The notes: generated by a model not told the origin, from the letters alone. DNA of 64,000 nt from Methylomonas koyamae (GCF_019669905.1 NZ_AP019777.1:3038001-3102000), one strand, 5' to 3'; shown: positions 1 through 9,610, numbered from the stretch's first letter. A program made the numbers and translations.

Positions 1-965
1 ATTTGGATGCCTCGATACGTGATTCAAATTAAGTAAATGCAAGTTGCCTGTTCCGGGGCAGTCAGGCCGTCTCCGTGCGAGACCCCTGAATTTCCGCATC
101 CTCCTCACGGCAGGTTTGGCTTTTTCCCGACAGTGATATCGTTTCCATCTATCACACAGCCCTTTAAGCACAATTCATACCTGTTTTTTTTGTTTTTAAT
201 TCAATCACTTGCAATAAACAAACCAAAAACTGCGGGTTTTGCCGCAGTTTTGACCCTGTTCGGGCCGCAACAATAAAACCGGCAAACGTGGGAGAAAGCC
301 AAAACATTTCAATGCTTTATAGAACATTGCCGGCTTAGGCCGAATTGCGTCTAAACCGGCTGCCGTTTTATTGTCCGATTCGATAATGACCGATACGAAC
401 CGGCGCGAACGGCGTCGAAACTAAAAATTTTCTAGCTCTATGTAATTGTTTTATATTGGATACTTTATTCAATAGCGCATCTGGCGCTATTGGCGCCGCG
501 CCAACGAAACCGATCGCTGCCAGGCAATAAGAACACAATTTGTGTGATTTCACCTGTCGCTGCGGCATATCCCGCAGTTTGCAATTAGCCGCCGTTTCGG
601 TTTTTCGGCCAAGCCGCATGGCACCATTCCAATTGCAAGCGGCCGACGAAAATCGGGCAGCCATGTGCCGAACCCGGCCCGGCCGTGCGTTTTCGGCCGC
701 AGCCAATCCGGCGAAACTGCGCGCCGAGTCGGTTTTCAAAGCCAAAGTCCCTTCTTAGCCGGCGCCAGGCCGACAAGTCGGTCTATTAAATTCAAAATAT
801 TGATTTGAAAGGATGTTGTCCAAAGCGGGCATGGCTATTGCTGACCCGGCTTACCGACTGCTCGCCCCGGCTCCGAATTTTGCGGCAACGCCCCAGTAAG
901 GCGCTTGCGGCGATTGTTTCTCCCCTTGGGTGCAGCGGCTTTGTCAGTTCGATAGTGGAATAAGC
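1..965. other. Long stretch without a convincing gene
   Basis: Open frames exist on both strands here but none has a recognisable product, a good ribosome binding site or family-like composition. A strong hairpin sits at 226-251. The 3' part, about 780-965, is the leader of the haem protein that follows. Nothing else is supported. Confidence 0.5.
226..251. terminator. Strong hairpin, probable intrinsic terminator
   Basis: Perfect 10-bp stem AAAACTGCGG / CCGCAGTTTT around a six-base loop. The stem ends in four T on either strand, so it could stop transcription in both directions. The gene it serves probably lies left of the window. Confidence 0.5.
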
Positions 966-3086
966 ATGAAATTACCCTATAAGCGTGTGCTGGCCTTCGC
1001 GGCCGCGCTCGGCATTGGATTTATCTTGGCGCCGCAGCCGGATCCGCCGTTTACCGGCCACGGCGACCCCGCAGCGTTAAGCCAGTTGTACCAACGTTGG
1101 AAAAACGCTCACGAGCAATCCGCCCGCCCGGATACGCTGCAACTTGGCTTGAGCTATTCCAAAGCGCTGTCCGCACGCTTCAGTCCGGCCGCCGGCCGGC
1201 TCCAACTCAATCTGCGTACCGGTCGCTTGCAGGCGGCGGTGTCCGATTTGCCGGCAACAGGCCAATACGAACTCTGGCTGCTGGACAACCATCGCCCATC
1301 CCGGCAACGGCTGCGGATCGGGCAACTAGAGCCTACCGCTGACGGACACCGCTTGGCCGTGCAGCTCGATCCGCAGCAAATGCGCGGATTTACGCTGGAC
1401 GCTGCCGCAATCGTCCAAGCCGGAACCTCGCCCGACAACGGCGGCCTGTTGTTCGGCTCGCCTAGCCTACTGCAACGCCTGTATTTCACCGAACACGACT
1501 GGCCGGGCGCGATGCTGGCCGCTGCCGGCGGCGTATCCGCGTCTGAGCGCGCGCCGTTCGAATTCCTGTTACCCAAGACCGCCCAAGCCGGCAATTTCGG
1601 CCGCGGCCCGCAATTGGCGCAGTTGATCGCCCGCGGCCAGAAGATTTTTACCGAAGAGACCTTTGGCGGTAACGGCCGCACCTGCGCCACCTGCCACCGC
1701 CCTGACAATAACCATACGATCGATCCGAATTACATCGCCAAACTGCCGAAGAGCGACCCGCTGTTCGTCGCCGAAACCAGGCCGGAACTGGCCGATTTGG
1801 AAAAACCGGCGCTGCTGCGCCAGTTCGCGTTGTTCGTCGCTAACGCCGATGGCTTCGACCGGCCGCCGGTGATGCGCAGCGCCTCGCACTTGCTGGGTCT
1901 GGCCAACACGCTGACCTTCGAACGCGCGGTCAATCCGGGCTACGGTAACGGCGAATTTACCCAGGACGAAGCCTATTTCAACAGCCACGATCCCGAAGCC
2001 CAACAGTCCGGCACCCATACCCAAGCCATCGGCTGGTCTGGCGACGGCGCGCCGGACGGCGGTTCGTTGCGCGACTTCGCCAAGGGCGCGATCAAACAGC
2101 ACATGCCGAAAACTCTGATCCGGGCCGAGAACATCGATTTCAGGTTGCCGACCGAAGACGAACTCGACGCCTTGGAAGCGTACATGTTGTCTTTGGGGCG
2201 CAGCAGCGAATTGAATCTGGCCAATATGTATTTCAAATCGCCGCTGGTGCAGAACGGCTTGTTATTATTCAACACCAAAAACAATCCGAAAGCCGCGGAC
2301 GGTTCGGTGATCTTCGGCGCCACGGCCAACTGTAACGGTTGCCACTTCAACGCCGGCGGCATCAGTTCCACCACCAACGCCAATCCGACCCGCGATACCG
2401 GTGTCGAGCGGATGCGCGACCAGTTGCACCATTTGGCCGATCCGACCCTGGCCTACGACGGCGGCTTCGGCCAGCTCCAACAAAACGATTGCGGCCCGAA
2501 TTACGACGAAATCTGTTTTAGCGACGGCAGCGTCGCGCCGAGCGGCACCAGCTCGCGGCCGACCGGACACCAGGGTTTGAACCGTTTTAATACCCCATCG
2601 CTGGTCGAGGCGGCCGACACGGCGCCGTTCTTCCATAACAACAGCGTGACGACGCTGGAGGAAAGCGTCGCCTACTACAGTTCCGACGCCTTCAACAGCT
2701 CGCCCGGCGCGTTTACCTCCAGTAAAGCGAATCGGCAGGGCAAACTGGATTCGTCGCAAGTCATTGCCGTGGCATTGTTTTTACGCTCGATCAACGTATT
2801 GGAAAATATCCGCAGCTCCAATCTGTTGGATAAAAAAGCGATGGAGCAGAACGGCGAGCCAAGCTTGAAATCGCTGAAACTGGCAATAGCCGATACTCAG
2901 GACGCGGTGGAAGTGTTGCAGCAAGCAGTAATCAATCCCTATCCGGAAGCTTTGGAAAAGTTACAGCAGGCGTTGAATCTGGAGACGATGGCCGGCAACC
3001 GGTTTCATCCGGGCAGGATCGGACTATTGCGACAGGCGATAGTGTTGAAGGAACAGGCTCGCAACCTGATGGTCAGCGGCGGCTAG
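966..3086 (+). CDS. Di-haem cytochrome c peroxidase-like protein with N-terminal extension
   Basis: A 706-residue exported haem protein. A signal peptide or membrane anchor occupies about residues 1-22. Two c-type haem sites are visible, CATCH at about 240-244 and CNGCH at about 456-460, the pattern of the cytochrome c peroxidase/MauG superfamily, which reduces H2O2 or oxidises protein substrates in the periplasm. Typical members have 300-400 residues. This one carries about 200 extra N-terminal residues of unclear fold and a helical C-terminal tail without haem. I take the ATG at 966 because it begins directly with the signal sequence; an in-frame GTG at 930 would add 12 residues. It is monocistronic. 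The exact substrate cannot be told from sequence. Confidence 0.8.
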   Translation: MKLPYKRVLAFAAALGIGFILAPQPDPPFTGHGDPAALSQLYQRWKNAHEQSARPDTLQLGLSYSKALSARFSPAAGRLQLNLRTGRLQAAVSDLPATGQYELWLLDNHRPSRQRLRIGQLEPTADGHRLAVQLDPQQMRGFTLDAAAIVQAGTSPDNGGLLFGSPSLLQRLYFTEHDWPGAMLAAAGGVSASERAPFEFLLPKTAQAGNFGRGPQLAQLIARGQKIFTEETFGGNGRTCATCHRPDNNHTIDPNYIAKLPKSDPLFVAETRPELADLEKPALLRQFALFVANADGFDRPPVMRSASHLLGLANTLTFERAVNPGYGNGEFTQDEAYFNSHDPEAQQSGTHTQAIGWSGDGAPDGGSLRDFAKGAIKQHMPKTLIRAENIDFRLPTEDELDALEAYMLSLGRSSELNLANMYFKSPLVQNGLLLFNTKNNPKAADGSVIFGATANCNGCHFNAGGISSTTNANPTRDTGVERMRDQLHHLADPTLAYDGGFGQLQQNDCGPNYDEICFSDGSVAPSGTSSRPTGHQGLNRFNTPSLVEAADTAPFFHNNSVTTLEESVAYYSSDAFNSSPGAFTSSKANRQGKLDSSQVIAVALFLRSINVLENIRSSNLLDKKAMEQNGEPSLKSLKLAIADTQDAVEVLQQAVINPYPEALEKLQQALNLETMAGNRFHPGRIGLLRQAIVLKEQARNLMVSGG

Positions 3087-3173
3087 GCCAAGCCAGCAGA
3101 ATACGATGAGATATTGCGGCCCAGATAAGGGGGGCGGAGCGCGAGCGTTGCCGCGGCGGGATTTTCTGCGGGC

Positions 3174-3208
3174 ATAAAAAAAGCCGGCGAGGCGCGCCTC
3201 GTCCGGCT
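3174..3208 (-). terminator. Intrinsic terminator of the VPLPA-CTERM gene
   Basis: Read on the minus strand, a GC-rich stem (AGCCGG and CGAGGCG arms, 3183-3208) is followed by seven T (3176-3182). It lies just downstream of the gene ending at 3231. Confidence 0.85.
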
Positions 3209-3230
3209 CTGGAAAGGCTTAAGCCGGAGC

Positions 3231-3734
3231 TTAAGCTTGGACCAGCGTTTTCCGGCGTCCGGTGTAGAGGAAACCCAACAAAGCGCTTGTCATGAACCAG
3301 ATAGAGGCGGGAAGAGGTACTACAGAACCACCGCTTTGGTCAGCAGCTGGCTTGATATCGAAGCCGTACAGCAACGCCAAGGTGTTTTTCACACCAGGTT
3401 TGGCAAAAGTCAACAAGTAAGCGTTGTCATCGAACTCGAAATTTGCAAATTCGCTGACCCAGCCACTGACTGTCCACAAACCAAATTTGAAAGCACCGGT
3501 TGGCGAATAGCTGCCAATACCGCTAAAGGTATATAGCGGAGCCGCACTGCTCAGGTCAGCATTTGCTGCAAAGATACCGAAGGTATCGCTACTGGGAAAC
3601 GGAGATGAAAAACTCACGGACAAAAAGTTGCTGTCCCCATCAGTCGATTCCCAAATAATACCTGCCGAACTTACAGTCGAAACTGCAAACAGGCACACAG
3701 CAAGCCATAGTCTTAAAGATAAAAGCGTTTTCAT
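3231..3734 (-). CDS. VPLPA-CTERM sorting domain protein
   Basis: A 167-residue exported protein. It has an N-terminal signal peptide ending near Ser-Ser-Ala (about residue 24), a beta-rich Ser/Phe-rich body, and a C-terminal sorting signal: the motif VPLPASIWF, a hydrophobic helix and a basic GRRK tail. This is the VPLPA variant of PEP-CTERM signals, which exosortase enzymes recognise to process surface or extracellular-matrix proteins. No exosortase lies in this window, so the enzyme must be elsewhere. The body matches nothing I recognise. Single-gene unit with its own terminator; the AT-rich 3735-3900 stretch probably holds its promoter. Confidence 0.85.
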   Translation of the reverse strand: MKTLLSLRLWLAVCLFAVSTVSSAGIIWESTDGDSNFLSVSFSSPFPSSDTFGIFAANADLSSAAPLYTFSGIGSYSPTGAFKFGLWTVSGWVSEFANFEFDDNAYLLTFAKPGVKNTLALLYGFDIKPAADQSGGSVVPLPASIWFMTSALLGFLYTGRRKTLVQA

Positions 3735-4000
3735 GGATATTCCCCATTAATTAACGTTAACAAACGGCCATCCATATGGCCACCTAGTCCGGACTTGGAG
3801 ATTTATCCCAAATAACCGCCGCCGAACCGAGGATGAAAGCCGCAGCCTTCATCCAAAGTTAATTATACAAGAAATATGCCAAAAAAATTCAAGCATAGAT
3901 TTCAACGGATTAAGTTTGCCGAATTGAAGCGAATGTAAAATTAGCCGACACTTTTTCCTGTAAATTGAGTGGTTAACGTCTCGGCTGCGCTATTTTGGCG

Positions 4001-4738
4001 CTAATCGCAATCCGCTGCCGGTACCCGCTGCTGCGCCACGCCGCCGGCCATGGCTCGGGAGGCGCCGAAACGGACGAATAAAGCCTGCCGAGCTTTGCTG
4101 CGCTGCCTAAGCTCGGCACGGATGCCGCGTGCCGCAAGCTGCTCTCGAAACGACAGCGCCCTGTCCTTCTCGACAAAAACGCCCAAAGATAGTGCGCCTT
4201 TCAGCTCGCCTTCCGGAACCATCCAGATGTCGGCAATCCCTTTCGCCTGTAACATCATTTTGTTAATCCGGCTTTGTTCCGCGTCCTTGGCGGCCGGGTA
4301 GTAGACTTGATAATCTGCAGGAACTGCGATTTCCCGATAAAAAGACTGTGCGGACACCAGCGGCTTGCCTTTCAACCAACGCTGCAATTCGGCGTCGTCG
4401 GCGAACGGCCCGGCTTCGTAACAATTGATTACCGGTTCGCGTTTGACGGCAGCCGGCCGCGGCGGCTTGTTCTCCGCGGCTCCGGTAACCCCCGCCAACC
4501 GTTGCGGTTGGGGCGGCAACAAAAGTTTCGGCACAGCCAGTCGTTGCAATGCGGCTGCATTGCGGTCCAAAACTTGCGAAATTGCCGCGCCGCGCCGCGC
4601 CGCATCGCGCTCTTCGACCAGTAAAATCGGCGGCAATTCGGACGGCCTATCGGTAGCCGGCGTCAACGCACCAAAATGGAACTGCCAGAAAAAAAACAGC
4701 ACATTGGCCAGACACAGCAACAAAAAAATCGGCTTCAT
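4001..4738 (-). CDS. Membrane-anchored SPOR domain protein
   Basis: A 245-residue protein with one N-terminal membrane helix (FLLLCLANVLFFFW), a proline/arginine-rich linker and a C-terminal SPOR-like domain (about 105-235, starting near CYEAGPF). SPOR domains bind denuded peptidoglycan at division sites. The start is fixed by the ATGA overlap with the coaX stop (4735-4738); an upstream in-frame ATG at 4771 would lie inside coaX. It is the last gene of the birA-coaX-SPOR operon, an arrangement seen in other gammaproteobacteria. Its partner is unknown. Confidence 0.75.
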   Translation of the reverse strand: MKPIFLLLCLANVLFFFWQFHFGALTPATDRPSELPPILLVEERDAARRGAAISQVLDRNAAALQRLAVPKLLLPPQPQRLAGVTGAAENKPPRPAAVKREPVINCYEAGPFADDAELQRWLKGKPLVSAQSFYREIAVPADYQVYYPAAKDAEQSRINKMMLQAKGIADIWMVPEGELKGALSLGVFVEKDRALSFREQLAARGIRAELRQRSKARQALFVRFGASRAMAGGVAQQRVPAADCD

Positions 4739-5478
4739 CCAACACACTCCGCTGCGATGCAATAATGCCACAAGCCCTTGAATACCAGTTGCGAATCCAG
4801 CACCCTATCTCCCGCCAGTTGTTGCGCCAACACGGCTGCGTCGCCCCCGGTCAAAACCAAGCGGTAATGCTGGTTTTGGCGGCGTAACGCGGTTTCGATC
4901 AAGCCGGCCGCCGCCCACAGCACGCCGGAATCGATTGCCGCATCGGTATCCGCCGCCAAGCCCACCGCTCCGGCGCCGGCCGCAACCGGCAAGGCGTGGG
5001 TATTGACTGCCAACGCCTGCTTCATCAAACGCAAACCGGGGCAAATCAAACCGCCTTGGTGGCGTCCGTCGGCGGCAACGAAATCGACGGTAATGGCCGT
5101 GCCGCAATCGACAATACAATTGGCGCCGGGATAGCCGTGCCGGGTGCCTATCATGGCCAACCAGCGGTCGACGCCCAATTTTTCGGGTTTGCGATAGGCG
5201 CTGGCGACGCCGAAAGCGTGCCGGGCCGAGACCGGCCGCACCCAGTGCGCGCGGGGCCACAGGCTGCGGCCGAGGCGAAGCACGTTTTCCACGGCATCGG
5301 GAGCGGCGACAGCCGCCAGTCCGATGGCCTCGGGTTCGGCCAAGCCGGCCCAAGCCTCGGTTAAGCCAGCCGCGAAATTCGCCGCGCGGTAGTCAAGATA
5401 ACGGGTCTCGGCGATCGCGCCACGCTCGGCGACGGTCCACTTAAGATAGGAATTGCCGATATCCACCAGCAAAATCAT
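4735..5478 (-). CDS. coaX: Type III pantothenate kinase
   Basis: A 247-residue enzyme phosphorylating pantothenate with ATP, the first step of coenzyme A synthesis, in the cytosol. It shows the acetate/sugar kinase-Hsc70-actin fold motifs of the family: N-terminal phosphate motif DIGNSYLKW, the GVDRW segment, and CGTAITVDFV followed by GGLICPG. The long open frame extends upstream to 5853, but the ATG at 5478 begins the conserved N-terminus and its A-T-G-A overlaps the birA stop, so that start is chosen. Type III kinases are feedback-insensitive to CoA in characterised cases. Confidence 0.93.
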   Translation of the reverse strand: MILLVDIGNSYLKWTVAERGAIAETRYLDYRAANFAAGLTEAWAGLAEPEAIGLAAVAAPDAVENVLRLGRSLWPRAHWVRPVSARHAFGVASAYRKPEKLGVDRWLAMIGTRHGYPGANCIVDCGTAITVDFVAADGRHQGGLICPGLRLMKQALAVNTHALPVAAGAGAVGLAADTDAAIDSGVLWAAAGLIETALRRQNQHYRLVLTGGDAAVLAQQLAGDRVLDSQLVFKGLWHYCIAAECVG

Positions 5479-6503
5479 GATTGCCTGAGACTGACTTCGC
5501 CGGAGGCGAAAGCCCGGATCTCGCCGTTGGCCTGGCGTAATAGCAGCAAGCCTTGGGCGTCGACGCCGGCCACTTCGCCGTCGAAACGCTGCTCGCCGAG
5601 AAATACGCTGGCCGGCCGGTGCAGCATACAGTCGTAACTGCGCCACTCGTCCAAAAAATGCGCCAGCGTGAGCGATTCGAACTCGGCCAATGCCGGCAGC
5701 AAGTGGTTTAGCAATTCTGCGGTCAAGCGGTTGCGCAAAGCGTGGGCGTCGTCGGCCAGAATAGCCTGCAAATCCACCCAGGCTTGGTCGATCGCCGCCG
5801 CGTGCCGGCTGGGCAAGAACACGTTCAATCCCAAGCCCATTACGGCGTGGCAAGGCCCACCGCTTTCGCCGCCGACTTCAATCAATATGCCGGCCAACTT
5901 ACGCTGCCGCCAATAAATGTCGTTAGGCCATTTCAGGCCGACTTCTGCGATTCCCAACGCCCGCAACGCCCGCACCACGGCCACGCCCATCGCCAGACTC
6001 AAACCGTTCAAACCCGCCGGTCCGCTCTGAAACCGCCACAGTATCGACAGGTACACGTTATGGCCGAACGGCGAAACCCATTGCCGGCCGCGCCGGCCGC
6101 GCCCGCCAGTCTGCTGCTCCGCCAGGCAAACCACGCCGCTATCGCCCGAGCGGCGGGCGATTTCCAGTAAATGGCTATTGGTCGAGTGGATACGGTCGTG
6201 GATCTCGATGCGCCCGAGCAAGGCGGTGGCCCGGTTCGATAAATGCTCCAGAATCTGCCGTTCCTGCAACAGTTGCATCGGGTGGCTCAGGCGATAGCCT
6301 TTGCCGGAGACGGCGAGCAATTCGACGCCGGCGTCGGCCAGCGCCTGTTGGTATTTCCACACTGCCGACCGGCTGATTCCCAGGGACTGAGCCAACTCGG
6401 TACCGGAATGGAACCGGCCGTCGCCCAACAGGCCAATCAGCTGCTTCAGTTTCGGTGCCAGCGGCAGTACACCGTCCGCGGCAGCGCTAACGGTTTTGGA
6501 CAT
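5475..6503 (-). CDS. birA: Bifunctional biotin-protein ligase / biotin repressor
   Basis: A 342-residue protein. The N-terminal winged helix-turn-helix (about 30-65, GTELAQSLGISRSAVWKY) marks the repressor class. The catalytic domain has the biotinyl-AMP loop GRGRRGRQW and the KWPNDIYW segment, and an SH3-like C-terminus follows. It attaches biotin to carboxylase carrier proteins and, as biotinyl-AMP complex, should repress biotin genes; the bioBFHCD operon is at 28879-33259. First gene of a coupled operon with coaX (4-base overlap). I did not find a convincing operator before bioB. Confidence 0.93.
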   Translation of the reverse strand: MSKTVSAAADGVLPLAPKLKQLIGLLGDGRFHSGTELAQSLGISRSAVWKYQQALADAGVELLAVSGKGYRLSHPMQLLQERQILEHLSNRATALLGRIEIHDRIHSTNSHLLEIARRSGDSGVVCLAEQQTGGRGRRGRQWVSPFGHNVYLSILWRFQSGPAGLNGLSLAMGVAVVRALRALGIAEVGLKWPNDIYWRQRKLAGILIEVGGESGGPCHAVMGLGLNVFLPSRHAAAIDQAWVDLQAILADDAHALRNRLTAELLNHLLPALAEFESLTLAHFLDEWRSYDCMLHRPASVFLGEQRFDGEVAGVDAQGLLLLRQANGEIRAFASGEVSLRQS

Positions 6504-6515
6504 CAGCCGCCGAGC

Positions 6516-7118
6516 TCAGGATTCGTTTTTATCGCGCAATTGCTGCAATTGCTTTTTGATGACGTGTTTGATCAACAGCTCCCGGTTATCTTCGGTCAGG
6601 TTGATGTATTCCACGCAAATCGCGAACGGCCGCAGCGGATTGTCCTGGGAAATGTCCTTGCACTGCACCACTCTGGCGTAAGCGACGATGACCGCCATAC
6701 ACGATGTCAGCAGCATGCGCAGCTCAAGGATTTCGCCGACCGCTATCGGTGTTTCGTTACTGAAGGCCAGACCGGTCGCACTCAGGCTGACTTCGCGGGT
6801 ATCGTGCTCGGAAAAACTATCGGTTTGGGCATTGAGCGCTTGCGCAATCAGATTGATTTTGGTGTCGAGGATCTTCAGATATTCGAACATTTCCGGGTCG
6901 CGCCGCTCCAGGCGCGGCCCCAGCATCCGGGCTTCCTGGGCCAATACGTCCAGCGCCGAGGCTAAGGAACAGTTGCTCAATACGTCGTTGCAGACATGGC
7001 TGGCGGCGTCGAAATTCTTCTTGTCGACCACCTTGTGCAACAGGTTGATGGTGTCGTTAACCCGGAAATAACGCCGTTTTTCTTCAATTTCATCCGCCAT
7101 GGCGTGCTCGATCCTCAT
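6516..7118 (-). CDS. PilZ domain protein
   Basis: A 200-residue soluble protein. It begins with an acidic/basic stretch containing RRYFRVND, followed by a helical segment and a C-terminal PilZ-like barrel with SLSATGLAF. PilZ domains usually bind cyclic di-GMP through an RxxxR and a DxSxxG motif; here RRYFR could supply the first, while the second is a partial match, so ligand binding is uncertain. An alternative ATG at 7100 (residue 7) has an AGGA about ten bases upstream and may be the true start. It sits 12 bases from birA on the same strand but is unlikely to be functionally tied to it. Confidence 0.75.
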   Translation of the reverse strand: MRIEHAMADEIEEKRRYFRVNDTINLLHKVVDKKNFDAASHVCNDVLSNCSLASALDVLAQEARMLGPRLERRDPEMFEYLKILDTKINLIAQALNAQTDSFSEHDTREVSLSATGLAFSNETPIAVGEILELRMLLTSCMAVIVAYARVVQCKDISQDNPLRPFAICVEYINLTEDNRELLIKHVIKKQLQQLRDKNES

Positions 7119-7185
7119 GTATGAATTGGAATTTTAAACGGCAATTCTAGCCGATGCCGCGGCGGCCGGTTGTAACGCCGGGATG

Positions 7186-7542
7186 TCAATCGGGAACGGC
7201 CACGGCAAACCCGCCGATCAAAGCGTTAATTTCGCGACGGCCGACCAAGCGCACCGGCAGGATTAAATCCTCCGGGACAAGCCCCCGCTCCTGCAACGAC
7301 TCCCGCTCCAGATAGAGCTCGGTGACTTCATAAAGCTCCAACGCCGTAAAAATAGCCGAGGTATCTTTCAACGCCAAACTTTCCGGCTGCTGCTGCGCCA
7401 GCAACTGCAAGACGCCGTCGTCCAACCACAGTACCGCCACCCGCTGGTCGAACGCTGCCGCCGTCAGCAAAGCATCCAACGATTCCGCCAAACCCACCCC
7501 GCTATGCGGCGGCCGGCGCATTACGAACAAAAACGACTTCAT
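7186..7542 (-). CDS. tusC: Sulfur relay protein TusC/DsrF-like
   Basis: A 118-residue DsrE/F-fold protein, opening with KSFLFVMRRPPHSG, typical of TusC. In Escherichia coli TusBCD receives persulfide sulfur from TusA and passes it to TusE for 2-thiolation of wobble uridine in tRNA. It follows tusD with a 7-base gap. No tusB/dsrH gene follows; the next gene downstream encodes a PilZ protein. TusC itself has no catalytic cysteine in the family. Confidence 0.85.
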   Translation of the reverse strand: MKSFLFVMRRPPHSGVGLAESLDALLTAAAFDQRVAVLWLDDGVLQLLAQQQPESLALKDTSAIFTALELYEVTELYLERESLQERGLVPEDLILPVRLVGRREINALIGGFAVAVPD

Positions 7543-7549
7543 GGCCGCC

Positions 7550-7939
7550 TCACGCGAATACCAAGCAACGGTCGGCCAGCAACGTTGCTTCCAACCACTG
7601 CCCCAAGCCGGCGATCCGAAACCCGGCCGCCAAATCGTCGTCCCGCTTGCCTTGCCTGCGCGCCTCGTCCGCGCATAGTAAGCCGCGGCGCTGGGCCGCC
7701 GAGATGCAAACGGCTAAATCGACGCCTCGCTCCAGAGCCAGTTCGGTCCATAGCCTACCGAGCTGGATTTCATCCTCCGGCGGACTGGCGTAGCGGAACG
7801 CATGATAAACCCCGTCCTTATAGAAAAACACGCGCACCACATCGTGGCCGGAGTCGAGCGCTGCCAGAATAAAGCGGTAAGCAGTCAGGCCGGCATTGCC
7901 GGAGCAAGGGCCGGTATTAACTTGAACGGCATATTTCAT
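7550..7939 (-). CDS. tusD: Sulfurtransferase TusD/DsrE-like
   Basis: A 129-residue DsrE-family protein. The segment AVCISAAQRRGL carries the conserved cysteine that binds persulfide sulfur in TusD. The start MKYAVQVNTGP is typical. It forms a two-gene unit with tusC. It most likely supplies sulfur for tRNA thiolation; the alternative, the Dsr sulfur-oxidation pathway, is not supported because no dsr genes are nearby. Confidence 0.88.
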   Translation of the reverse strand: MKYAVQVNTGPCSGNAGLTAYRFILAALDSGHDVVRVFFYKDGVYHAFRYASPPEDEIQLGRLWTELALERGVDLAVCISAAQRRGLLCADEARRQGKRDDDLAAGFRIAGLGQWLEATLLADRCLVFA

Positions 7940-8029
7940 CGCACTGTAGAATAGTGTCTTTGCAAACGGATAGCCGCATTTTAATACGCGCCCGCCAATC
8001 TTGCCTGTTTTGCCGCTGAGCCTTTCGCG

Positions 8030-9517
8030 ATGGAACCAAATTCGATGCCCCCGGTCCGACCCGCCATGAGATCAATCCCCTACTTGCTCGTCCTTGGCTT
8101 GAGCCTGTTTTGCCCGCCGCCTCAGGCAGTGGAAATCGAAAAAATCCAGTTGCCGGATATGGGAGATTCCGCCGGCGCCATCATTTCGCCGCTGCAGGAA
8201 AAGGAATTCGGTGAAGCCTTTTTCCGCAACCTGCACCGGCAAGCGGAAATCAACCAAGACGTCGAAATCCAGCAATACATCGAGAATATAGGCCGGCAAC
8301 TGGCGTCGCACAGCGATACGCCGTCGAATCCGTTCCATTTCTTCGTCGTGATGGACCAAAATATCAACGCCTTCGCCGGCCCCGGCGGCTACATCGGCGT
8401 CAACTCGGGCCTGATTCTACTGACCGAAGCGGAAAGCGAGCTGGCGTCGGTCATGGCGCACGAGATCGCCCACGTCACCCAGCGCCACCTGTACCGTTCG
8501 ATCGAAAAGGCCAGCAAACTGTCGATACCGACCGTTGCCGCGACGCTGGCCGCAATCCTGATCGGCACCCAGTCGCCGAACATGGGTCAAGCGGCACTGA
8601 TGGCAATCCAGGCCGGCAACATTCAGTTTCAAATCGACTTTACCCGCGACCACGAGAAAGAAGCCGACCGAGTCGGCATGCAGACGCTGGCCGAAGCCAA
8701 TTTCGACCCGCGGGCGATGCCGGCCTTTTTCGAAAAGCTGCAACAGTCGACCCGCTATTACGGCAGGGGCGTCCCGGAATTCTTAAGAACCCACCCGGTG
8801 TCGGAAAACCGGGTTGCCGACACCCGCGGCCGTGCCGAAATCTACCCCTACCGGCAATATCCGGATTCGCTGGCCTACCAATTGGCCAAAGCCAAATTGA
8901 CTGTGGTAACGGCCAAAGACACCAAGGCCGCCATGCAGCATTTCGCCACGCTGGAAATGCAAGGCACCAGCGAACAACGCGCCGTCGCCCGTTACGGCAT
9001 GGGTTTAGTGCAATTGCAAAATCTGCAATTCGCGGCAGCCGGTCAGATATTCCAGCAGTTGGCCGAACAATACCCCAACCAACCCCAGTACATCGGCGCG
9101 CTGGCCCGTACCGCCAACGAAAGCCACGATTACGAAAAAGCCGGCAAGCTTTACGAATCGGCGCTCGGCCGTTTTCCGAACAACGACGCATTGAAAATCG
9201 AGTATACCCGCAGCCTGCTGAAAAGCGGCCGCGCCGAACGTGCCAAGCAGGTCCTGCAAAGCCTGTCCGACGGCCAGAAAGACCAGCCGTTTTACTACGA
9301 GCTGCTCGCGCAAATTTTCGCCGACCTGAAACAGCCCGGGGAATCTCACCGCTACACGGCCGAATACTACTACGCCAGCGGCGACACCGAATCGGCAATC
9401 ATGCAAATCAGGCTGGCCAAACAGCAACCCGACCTCAGCTTCCAATTGCAAGCCATCCTCAACGAACGCTTGAATTTCTTCCTCAGCGAGGAAGAAACCC
9501 GGCGAGCCGAACGCTAA
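8030..9517 (+). CDS. bepA: M48 metalloprotease with TPR repeats, BepA-like
   Basis: A 495-residue periplasmic protein close in length to E. coli BepA (487). It has an N-terminal signal peptide (best from residue 13, RSIPYLLVLGLSLF), a gluzincin protease domain with HEIAH at 144-148 and a downstream DHEKEADRVG segment supplying the third zinc ligand, then tetratricopeptide repeats from about 300 to the end. BepA degrades or rescues stalled beta-barrel proteins such as LptD at the BAM complex. In-frame ATGs at 8030, 8045 and 8066 all occur; the last fits the signal peptide best. Diverges from tusD. Confidence 0.9.
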   Translation: MEPNSMPPVRPAMRSIPYLLVLGLSLFCPPPQAVEIEKIQLPDMGDSAGAIISPLQEKEFGEAFFRNLHRQAEINQDVEIQQYIENIGRQLASHSDTPSNPFHFFVVMDQNINAFAGPGGYIGVNSGLILLTEAESELASVMAHEIAHVTQRHLYRSIEKASKLSIPTVAATLAAILIGTQSPNMGQAALMAIQAGNIQFQIDFTRDHEKEADRVGMQTLAEANFDPRAMPAFFEKLQQSTRYYGRGVPEFLRTHPVSENRVADTRGRAEIYPYRQYPDSLAYQLAKAKLTVVTAKDTKAAMQHFATLEMQGTSEQRAVARYGMGLVQLQNLQFAAAGQIFQQLAEQYPNQPQYIGALARTANESHDYEKAGKLYESALGRFPNNDALKIEYTRSLLKSGRAERAKQVLQSLSDGQKDQPFYYELLAQIFADLKQPGESHRYTAEYYYASGDTESAIMQIRLAKQQPDLSFQLQAILNERLNFFLSEEETRRAER

Positions 9518-9610
9518 ACACGGCATTAGAATCGGCTAATTTTTGCTAAGTCTCTGTTTAAAATAATCAATTTCGAAGCGAAACCATTTCTCCGCGAAAC
9601 TGGCGTTTTT

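Noticed and set aside
37..745. Short open frames near the left edge
   Set aside because: No recognisable product, no good ribosome binding sites, and the first one spans the terminator hairpin at 226-251.
1569..2102. Long antisense frames within the di-haem peroxidase gene
   Set aside because: They are GC-rich shadow frames without start signals or family similarity. Many similar ones occur opposite other genes.
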